The notes under the pieces were generated by a model, which saw only the letters and a list, made by a program, of their open reading frames with translations, did no database searches and was not told the origin of the DNA. Shown piece after piece: positions 6,924 through 12,646 of a DNA stretch of 12,646 bases (positions are counted from its first letter, which is position 1; the number at the start of each line of letters is the position of its first letter). The DNA comes from an uncultured Christensenella sp. (GTDB lineage Bacteria > Bacillota > Clostridia > Christensenellales > UBA1242): contig CAJUBT010000037.1 of NCBI GenBank assembly GCA_910584815.1, forward strand, positions 1 through 12,646, read 5' to 3'. A program made the translations under genes and the position numbers.

Positions 6924-6972
6924 AATTGTTATCATTTATAAAAAATGCGTTAGCAATTAGTTTTAATTTTTT
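6924..6972 (+). terminator. Weak hairpin with T-rich tail between ybaB and recR
   Basis: An eight-pair stem (6924-6931 with 6951-6958, one G-T) with further partial pairing inside, followed by a T-rich stretch broken by AA (6961-6972). It could act as a partial terminator or attenuator that lowers recR relative to ybaB. The stem is interrupted and A/T-rich, so this is a weak call. Confidence 0.25.
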
Positions 6973-7005
6973 AAATTATATTCTAAAAATAAGGATTAAC
7001 TAATT

Positions 7006-7593
7006 GTGGAAGAAAATTTAGTTGAAAAATTAATTGGGGCCTTTATGTGCCTAAGTGGAGTTGGCTATAAAACTGCACAACGATATGCCTATCAAGTTTT
7101 GCAAGAAGATGAAGAGATCGCAAACAACTTAGCCGCCACAATTGTGGAAGCTCGTAACAAAATTAAAATATGCCACGAATGTGGTAACTTTTCATCTAAT
7201 GATATTTGTGAAATTTGCAAAACTCGCACAAGTAAAATTATTTGTGTGGTTAAGGAACCAAAAGATGTAAATTGTATTGAAAAAGTTAAAAATTTCGATT
7301 GTGTTTATCATGTTCTGCACGGATGTATAAGCCCACTAGATAATAAAGGTCCAGATGATATTAGAATTAAGGAACTATTACAAAGGGTTGCAACAGGAAA
7401 GTATAGTGAAGTTATTGTTGCAACTAACCCAGATGTTCAAGGTGAAGCAACCGCTATGTACATTGCAAAACTTTTAAAGCCTCTTGGCATAAAGGTAACT
7501 CGCCTTGCACAAGGCATTTCAATGGGTAGCGAACTTGAATATGCCGATGAAGTTACTCTTTCTCGTGCTATTGAAGCAAGAAGAGAATTGTAG
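7006..7593 (+). CDS. recR: Recombination mediator protein RecR
   Basis: A 195-residue RecR, slightly shorter than the usual 198-200, which acts with RecO (and RecF) to load RecA on gapped DNA. The order is intact: helix-hairpin-helix LSGVGYKTAQRYA (17-29), a C4 zinc finger CHEC-x8-CEIC (C56, C59, C68, C71), and a Toprim domain from about 78 to 173 with VVKEP (81-85, E84), LHGCISPLDNKGPDDI (104-119), and ATNPDVQGEATAMYI (139-153). The C-terminal Walker-B-like segment RLAQGISMGSELEYADEVTL (166-185) has Ser172 where most RecR proteins have Pro. The start is GTG at 7006, supported by AAGGATT (6991-6997). It follows ybaB by 199 bases, the usual partner order. Confidence 0.95.
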   Translation: MEENLVEKLIGAFMCLSGVGYKTAQRYAYQVLQEDEEIANNLAATIVEARNKIKICHECGNFSSNDICEICKTRTSKIICVVKEPKDVNCIEKVKNFDCVYHVLHGCISPLDNKGPDDIRIKELLQRVATGKYSEVIVATNPDVQGEATAMYIAKLLKPLGIKVTRLAQGISMGSELEYADEVTLSRAIEARREL

Positions 7594-7800
7594 TAACTAC
7601 TTAATTTAAAATTTTGTTTTAAAATATTTTTCTCATTTATATTCATACTTTTTTATAATTTCTTAATGATATAAAAAAATAACATAATGAAAAAAAATAG
7701 TTAAAATTATTAAAAATTTTAAAACAAATAAATTAATTTTAACCATTAAAATAAAACTAAAAAATTGTGCATTATTAATAAAAAATCAATAATTATATTT

Positions 7801-7830
7801 AAATGATTATAAAAGATTATCATTTTTTTT
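7801..7830 (+). terminator. Possible recR terminator
   Basis: A seven-pair perfect stem (7801-7807 with 7819-7825) around an 11-base loop, merging into a run of eight Ts (7823-7830). The stem has only one G-C pair, so it would be weak. It is the first hairpin with a T run that I find after recR. Confidence 0.3.
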
Positions 7831-7845
7831 ATAAAATATTTTTCT

Positions 7846-7873
7846 TTGTAAAAATTATAGAAAATTATATAAT
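7846..7873 (+). promoter_or_regulatory. Promoter upstream of a short terminated transcript
   Basis: A -35 TTGTAA (7846-7851), a 16-base spacer, and a perfect -10 TATAAT (7868-7873). The start would be near 7880, in the middle of a 19-base palindrome (nine-base arms 7871-7879 and 7881-7889) that overlaps the -10 end and could be an operator. A terminator follows at 7927-7960, so the product would be about 80 bases long unless it is read through. Confidence 0.4.
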
Positions 7874-7926
7874 AAGAAAATTTCTTATTTGTACCCCAAA
7901 AAATTTGTGAAAACAGAATAAATTTT

Positions 7927-7960
7927 AAAATTTACTTAACTTTTAAGTAAATTTTTTTTT
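7927..7960 (+). terminator. Rho-independent terminator or attenuator before the surface gene
   Basis: A perfect 12-pair stem (7927-7938 with 7944-7955) with a five-base loop, running into nine Ts (7952-7960). The shape is textbook despite the low G+C. It lies 159 bases before the surface-protein start and 333 bases after recR, so it may end recR read-through, end a short RNA started at 7880, or attenuate transcription into the surface gene. Confidence 0.65.
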
Positions 7961-7979
7961 ATTTATTATAATTTACCTA

Positions 7980-7999
7980 AACACAATTAGAATTGTGTT
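7980..7999 (+). promoter_or_regulatory. Perfect 20-base inverted repeat, possible operator
   Basis: Nine-base arms AACACAATT (7980-7988) and AATTGTGTT (7991-7999) are separated by AG. A TATAAT lies just upstream (7967-7972) with no good -35, so the repeat would sit at the start of a transcript into the surface-protein gene. It could be a repressor site or a 5' hairpin. The two-base centre suits a dimeric DNA-binding protein better than an RNA loop. Confidence 0.4.
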
Positions 8000-8118
8000 A
8001 ATTTTTAATATTAATAATTAGATTTAAAGAATTAGTATTTTAAGCAAAGTTTTAATAATTTTATAACTTAATTGAGAAACTAATTTAATAAGTAGAAATT
8101 TATATTAAGGTGAATAAT

Positions 8119-11100
8119 ATGAAAAAGAACTTGAAGTGTTTAATTTTTAGTTTTATTTTTGTTATTGCTTTTGTTAGTGGTTGGGGTGTTTTATTTAATA
8201 GCATTCAAAGCCATTCTTTTACATCTTCAAACCTTTCCACAGCAGTACGAGTTGGAGAAATTTGGAATGATACTGTGAAGAAGTTTGATAGAATTAACTT
8301 AAATAAATTAATGCAATTCGTAACAGGAAATAATACAGTTACAACCACAAATCTAGCAACCTTAAAAACACAGGCAACAAACAAAAAAACTTCAGCATCT
8401 ATGAGGGCTGTTTCAGTAACCTCCTCGGATGGTTCCGTTAAGGCTGCTAATAAAGATATTATTGTAACATTAGGTGGGTTAGACTGGACCCCTGTATATT
8501 TAAGTAACGATACCTCTTCAAACCCAATTCTAACTTTATTTCTTACAGATTCAGAACAATTATTTGGAAAGAAATATTACACAAGTAACACCGTTTATAG
8601 TGCATTCAATGCTAGTGCTAGTGTTCCTTTTAATACTGGCTTTTCAGCATCTAACACTCCAACTTCTACATATCCAGATAATATGTATGGTATGAGTGCA
8701 ATTAGGGCAACGGTATTAAACAATGGTGGAACCTATTCTACTGGAACTGGCGGTAGGTCAACTGCAAGTATGACTAAAAAAAGTGATAGTATTTTTAGCA
8801 AATATACAGTAACAACTTCAAATAACACAGCTATTGCAGACTTTATGGTTTTGCCAACAAATGTTTCTTGGCAAAAAAGTGGACAAGATGCAAGAACTCT
8901 TATTAGCAGTACTTATAAATTTTCAAGCGAAGATTTACAAACAAGTCAATCTAGTACAGGTTTTTATAATAGTAGTTTTAATTATTCAAGCAAATCAAAC
9001 TATACTCAATGGGGAAATGACCGCCTATGGTTGCCATCATACTCAGAGATTGGGTACAATGGAACTAATGGTATTTGGAGAACTTCTTATGAACAACGCA
9101 CTTGTAAAGAATGGATGTGGCTACGATCTGCTTTCGAAAATGATGCTACGGTTGGTCATATGGCTACTGGTATGGAGAGAATTGAAAATGGTCAATATGT
9201 AGAAGATAATAGTTCTGTTCGTCCTGCACTTCACTTAAATTTAAATCTTGCATCTGCAAATTCATATGGGGCAACCAATATTAGCACTTGTGTGGTTTCA
9301 AACCTAAGTAATAGTCAATGGAATCCTGTAAGCAACCCAATTCCAACATTCACATTAAAAACTTCAGATGGCAAAACAACCTTAGTGAAAAATACCGATT
9401 ATACTGTAACTTCTTCCTCAACCAGTGCTCCTGGTACAATAACTTTAACAATTAAAGCAAAGGGCAGTAATTACGAGGGAACAAAAACTGTAACTTATCA
9501 ACTTCAAAAACGAAGCATAACCCGTGCGTTAAGAGATAACTCCTTAACTGTATCCAATCAAACTTGGAAAGGTAGCGCAATAACTCCAACATTCTCAGGT
9601 TTAAAAGATTATGCCTATAATGCCGACACTGGTGGCAGTAAATTAAGCACAACAGGCATAGCCTTAACCCAAAATACACACTACACCCTTAGTTACACAA
9701 ACAACACAAACATAGGTACAGCAACAATAACAATAACTGGTAAAGGTAATTACATAGGCACTAAAACGGTTAATTTTAGAATAGTTGCTGTAAATATGAG
9801 TTTAATTACGGTGGATGCAATTGCAGATAGAGTTTGGAACCCAGTAAGCAACCCAATTCCAACCATTACGGCAAGATATACTGGTGCAAACAAAACTTTA
9901 ACAACCGCCGACTATACTATTACAAGCTCTGCAAAAACCGATGGTACTGCGGTACCAGGTAAAGTTACTTTAACTATAACTGGTAAGGGTAATTATACAG
10001 GAACAAAAACCGTTACATATAACCTAAATCGTAGAGATATTGGGCTTGCTTTAAAAAATAATTCATTAAACATTGCAAACCAAACATACACTGGTGAAAG
10101 GTTGGAGCCAACTTTAACAGGCTTAAAAGATTATGCTTACGAAACCTTAACCAGCACAACCGCATTAAGTTCAGCAGGTGTCCCTTTAACACTTAACACT
10201 CATTACGTGTTAAACTATGCAGATAATATTGATGTTGGTACAGCAACTGTAACAATAACTGGTAATGGAGTTTATTACACTGGCACAACCACAACAGCCT
10301 TTACAATTGTGGCAAGAAGCATTGCAAATGGTACATTGGGTTTAAATATAACTGATATAGATTATAAGTTTGATGAAGACTTACAATCGAATCTTATTGC
10401 AACTTTAGAAGTTAATAATAAAACTTTAACTTCAAGAGATTATGACCTTTCTTACTATTCTCCATCTGGTAGCATAGTTACCCAAATAATTAATGCAGGT
10501 ACTTATAAAATTAGGGCAACGGGTAAGGGCAACTATAGCAGCACTAAGGAAGTAAATTTTGTTGTAAATAAAATCGCTTTGCGTGAAGAATTCTTTACAA
10601 TTAATCCAAGCAGTTATGAATATAGAAATGCACAGATTATTCCAAGCTTTACAGCAAGTTATGATTATGAAACTGGCAAAAATTATACTTTTAAAACGAG
10701 TGATTATATTGCCACATTTGGCGATAATATAGATGTTTCTACAGGCGGAAGCGTAACCTTTACAGGTTCTGGTAGTAACTTTGAAGGAACTGTAATTAAA
10801 AATTTTATTATAACTGCAAAAAGCATTAGTGCAGGAGACATTTCAAAATCTAATATACCAACTCAAACATATACAGGTAGTGAAATTTCTCCTAACTTTA
10901 CCTTAACAGACACAACCCTTGGGCGTAACTTAATTTTAAATACTGATTATACTATTACCATTACAAATAATGTAAATGTTGGAAATGCAACAATTAAAAT
11001 TGTAGGCAAAGGTAATTACGCAGGAGAAACAGCAATACAATTTGAAATCACGCCTAAAAATATAAATCTTGTTAATATTGCTGAAATTCCAGATCAACCT

Positions 11101-12646
11101 TACACTGGTAAAGAAATTGAACCTGTGCTTAACATAACCGATAATGGCTTAGTGCTTAAAAAGGGCACTCATTATACTGTAACTTTTGCTAACAATATAA
11201 CTGTTACTAATAGTTCTGTTAAAGCAAGTGCAACAATTGTTGGTACTGGGAATTATGAAGGCACAATTACTGTTTATTTTAATGTTGTTCCTTTTAACAT
11301 AAGTGGTGCAATTTTTAACTTAGGCAAACCATTAATTTCTCCTTATAATTATGAAGAAGATTTTTTAAGTGAAATTCAAGAAGATGCAACTTTAAAAGTT
11401 AATACACTTACTTTAGAAAAAAATGTTGACTATAAAATTATTGCCTTAAATGAAGATAAAACAGCAGAAATAAATAACATAACAAATATTGGCAAATATG
11501 TTATTCGTGCAACTGGATTTGGAAACTTTGAAGGCATAAATGAAGTTGTGTTTGAAGTTACACAAAGAGATATATCTCAATCTGACATTGAAATTGAATT
11601 AGATAGCACAAATAACGATTTCACATATAATGGTGAAACACACGAAGCAACAATTAAAGTTTTTGGTAACTATACAATTAAAGGCGTAAATAAGCGTGCC
11701 GAACTTATAGAAAATAGAGATTATACTATAAGTTACGATGAAAACATAAATGCTTCAACTTCTGCACGTGTGTTAATAACAGGTATTGGCAACTTTACAA
11801 GCGTTAAAACTAAAAACTTTACAATTAAACCAAAAATGCTAGATGGGTTAGACATTGTTTTAGAAAATGATATTCCAAATCAAAATTATACGGGAACAAC
11901 TCTTTCTCCAACTTTTGTTTTAAAAGATAATTCTCTAAATCAAATTTTAGTTAGAGGCACTCATTATAGTGCTACTTATACAAACAACACCAATGCTGGC
12001 GAAGCAACAATATCATTAACAGGTATAAGCAATTATGGTGGCACAAAAATTTTACACTTTAACATTTTACCAAGGGATATTTCAGTTGCAACAATTTTAG
12101 AAATCCCAGACCAAAATTATGTTGGTGTTACAATAGAGCCTACCCTTACAGTAACTGATAATGGCAGAAATTTGGTTAGAGGGGTAGACTATTTAGCAAC
12201 CTTTAAAAACAACATAAATGTTGGGCCTGCAGGCAGTGCTCAAATAATTATTAATGGTATTAACAATTATCAAGGTAAGAAAGAAACCTCTTTCACAATT
12301 CTTCCTGCAGATTTTGCTGATGCAACTTTACATTTAAATCCTTCAACAACCATTTATACAGGTAAAGGTGCTTTAACTTCAATAAGTGTTGTTATGAACG
12401 GAAATAATGCCGTTGTACCAGACAGTAACTATGAAGTTACATACTTAAGAGGTGGGCAAGTTCTAAATGGCCCTGAAGATATGGTTGATGTTGGCACCTA
12501 TACAATTAGAGTTAAGGGTATTGTAAATTATGAAGGAACTATTCAACAAAGTTTTGTTATTACGCCATTTAACCTTCAAGATGTTACAGTTTTGCTTTCA
12601 AGTTCAAGTTTTGTGTATAACCAAAGTTCACAAACCCCAGTTGTAA
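8119..12646 (+). CDS. Giant exported Ig-like repeat protein with DUF6273-like domain (5' part)
   Basis: An open frame of at least 1509 residues that runs off the window. The start ATG has AAGGTGA (8107-8113). Residues 1-33 form a signal peptide: KKNLK followed by a hydrophobic core at 8-26. Residues 34-112 are Ser/Thr-rich. Residues about 115-375 resemble the DUF6273 module of clostridial surface proteins: VTLGGLDW (116-123), YGMSAIRA (190-197), WLPSYSEIG (304-312), WMWLRSA, and SVRPALHLNL (366-375). From 392 to the end come 13 complete Ig-like beta-sandwich repeats plus part of a fourteenth, each about 75-95 residues, with the pattern IPxQxYTGxxIxP, then hDYTxxYxNNxxVGxATxxITGxGNYxGT. Cysteine is almost absent. 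The anchor, if any (LPXTG, SLH), lies beyond the window. The likely role is a cell-surface or secreted stalk or adhesin; the ligand is unknown. It is a single gene set apart by terminators. Confidence 0.85.
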   Translation, partial: MKKNLKCLIFSFIFVIAFVSGWGVLFNSIQSHSFTSSNLSTAVRVGEIWNDTVKKFDRINLNKLMQFVTGNNTVTTTNLATLKTQATNKKTSASMRAVSVTSSDGSVKAANKDIIVTLGGLDWTPVYLSNDTSSNPILTLFLTDSEQLFGKKYYTSNTVYSAFNASASVPFNTGFSASNTPTSTYPDNMYGMSAIRATVLNNGGTYSTGTGGRSTASMTKKSDSIFSKYTVTTSNNTAIADFMVLPTNVSWQKSGQDARTLISSTYKFSSEDLQTSQSSTGFYNSSFNYSSKSNYTQWGNDRLWLPSYSEIGYNGTNGIWRTSYEQRTCKEWMWLRSAFENDATVGHMATGMERIENGQYVEDNSSVRPALHLNLNLASANSYGATNISTCVVSNLSNSQWNPVSNPIPTFTLKTSDGKTTLVKNTDYTVTSSSTSAPGTITLTIKAKGSNYEGTKTVTYQLQKRSITRALRDNSLTVSNQTWKGSAITPTFSGLKDYAYNADTGGSKLSTTGIALTQNTHYTLSYTNNTNIGTATITITGKGNYIGTKTVNFRIVAVNMSLITVDAIADRVWNPVSNPIPTITARYTGANKTLTTADYTITSSAKTDGTAVPGKVTLTITGKGNYTGTKTVTYNLNRRDIGLALKNNSLNIANQTYTGERLEPTLTGLKDYAYETLTSTTALSSAGVPLTLNTHYVLNYADNIDVGTATVTITGNGVYYTGTTTTAFTIVARSIANGTLGLNITDIDYKFDEDLQSNLIATLEVNNKTLTSRDYDLSYYSPSGSIVTQIINAGTYKIRATGKGNYSSTKEVNFVVNKIALREEFFTINPSSYEYRNAQIIPSFTASYDYETGKNYTFKTSDYIATFGDNIDVSTGGSVTFTGSGSNFEGTVIKNFIITAKSISAGDISKSNIPTQTYTGSEISPNFTLTDTTLGRNLILNTDYTITITNNVNVGNATIKIVGKGNYAGETAIQFEITPKNINLVNIAEIPDQPYTGKEIEPVLNITDNGLVLKKGTHYTVTFANNITVTNSSVKASATIVGTGNYEGTITVYFNVVPFNISGAIFNLGKPLISPYNYEEDFLSEIQEDATLKVNTLTLEKNVDYKIIALNEDKTAEINNITNIGKYVIRATGFGNFEGINEVVFEVTQRDISQSDIEIELDSTNNDFTYNGETHEATIKVFGNYTIKGVNKRAELIENRDYTISYDENINASTSARVLITGIGNFTSVKTKNFTIKPKMLDGLDIVLENDIPNQNYTGTTLSPTFVLKDNSLNQILVRGTHYSATYTNNTNAGEATISLTGISNYGGTKILHFNILPRDISVATILEIPDQNYVGVTIEPTLTVTDNGRNLVRGVDYLATFKNNINVGPAGSAQIIINGINNYQGKKETSFTILPADFADATLHLNPSTTIYTGKGALTSISVVMNGNNAVVPDSNYEVTYLRGGQVLNGPEDMVDVGTYTIRVKGIVNYEGTIQQSFVITPFNLQDVTVLLSSSSFVYNQSSQTPVV
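9292..10311 (+). repeat. Duplicated two-domain unit (9292-9786 and 9787-10311)
   Basis: The first and third Ig-like domains share WNPVSNPIPT (DNA 9319 and 9835, nearly identical over about 29 bases). The second and fourth share GLKDYAY (9598 and 10120). The copies lie 516 to 522 bases apart, so a pair of domains was duplicated as a block more recently than the rest of the array diverged. Confidence 0.7.
9292..12646 (+). repeat. Array of about 14 Ig-like repeats within the surface protein
   Basis: Approximate domain starts by position: 9292, 9511, 9787, 10030, 10312, 10567, 10816, 11053, 11290, 11563, 11830, 12070, 12304 and 12565 (cut). Many begin with a short linker such as PRDIS, ARSI, AKSI or QRDIS, and end in an F-x-I/V strand. 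Copies differ widely in sequence. The fifth, ninth and thirteenth share a variant ending (NAGTYKIRATGKGNY, NIGKYVIRATGFGNF and DVGTYTIRVKGIVNY), suggesting a second subtype placed every fourth domain. Confidence 0.8.

Larger units (their letters stand above)
7594..8118 (+). other. 525-base gap with promoter, palindromes and terminator
   Basis: No gene is visible. It contains a weak hairpin plus T run (7801-7830), a promoter (7846-7873), a palindrome over the predicted transcription start (7871-7889), a clear terminator (7927-7960), a second perfect palindrome (7980-7999), and the ribosome site AAGGTGA (8107-8113) of the surface protein gene. The first 200 bases are nearly pure A/T and show nothing else. 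Confidence 0.5.

Noticed and set aside
7603..7633. A/T-only hairpin with T-rich tail just after recR
   Set aside because: The stem has no G-C pairs and is imperfect; the hairpin at 7801 and the one at 7927 are better terminator candidates.
8834..9202. 122-aa plus-strand ORF inside the surface gene
   Set aside because: It lies in another frame of the long open gene with signal peptide and repeats, has no ribosome site, and its composition is not protein-like; a shadow frame.
9452..9679. 75-aa minus-strand ORF opposite the Ig-like repeats
   Set aside because: Antisense shadow of the repeat region, Cys/His/Leu-rich from reverse reading, no start signals.
1..12646. CRISPR arrays, tRNA or rRNA genes, insertion sequences
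   Set aside because: No spaced direct repeats, cloverleaf with CCA end, rRNA-like segments or transposase fragments were found; the only repeats are protein-domain repeats in the surface gene.

Overview
The window is very A+T-rich (roughly three quarters A+T by eye, with intergenic stretches almost pure A/T). It carries a compact housekeeping cluster typical of low-GC Bacillota: a CwlD-type amidase, mini-RNase III, RlmB, a SigH-like sigma factor, DnaX, YbaB/EbfC and RecR. The CwlD and SigH homologues point to a lineage with a sporulation heritage. The large secreted protein, with a DUF6273-like module and a long array of Ig-like repeats, resembles proteins common in gut-associated Clostridia and relatives. 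No finer taxonomy can be read from the sequence.

Layout. Positions 1-237 are A/T-rich with nothing assignable. A cwlD-like amidase (238-939, minus) diverges from an unrecognised 218-aa protein with two hydrophobic segments (1200-1856, plus). That gene has its own extended -10 promoter and a strong terminator. An 86-aa unknown protein follows (2118-2378). Next comes a 370-base gap holding a 120-base imperfect palindrome that can fold as a long rod ending in a T run. Then comes a tightly packed run: mrnC, rlmB, sigH and dnaX, with overlapping or nearly abutting genes. YbaB and recR follow after spacers of 369 and 199 bases. A 525-base gap after recR contains a promoter, palindrome and terminator arrangement and a second perfect palindrome. 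The last 4.5 kb is the 5' part of one giant open gene (8119 to past the window end) for an exported repeat protein of at least 1509 residues.

How the genes fit together. mrnC and rlmB act on 23S rRNA maturation and modification, sigH directs transition-phase transcription, dnaX encodes the clamp-loader subunits, and ybaB-recR belong to the nucleoid/recombination-repair group that usually follows dnaX. The window joins two gene sets that are separate in Bacillus subtilis (mrnC-rlmB-yacP-sigH and dnaX-yaaK-recR), and yacP is missing.

Most notable points. (1) dnaX is split in two frames exactly at a ten-A run. The geometry is that of programmed frameshifting or transcriptional slippage, giving a 366-aa gamma-like and a 533-aa tau-like product, so the apparent small ORF at 5850-6110 is the tau C-terminus. 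(2) mrnC appears to be transcribed as a leaderless mRNA. (3) The intergenic gaps hold two structured elements that could be small RNAs, a mobile-element remnant or control elements. (4) The giant surface protein shows both single-domain repeats and a duplicated two-domain unit.
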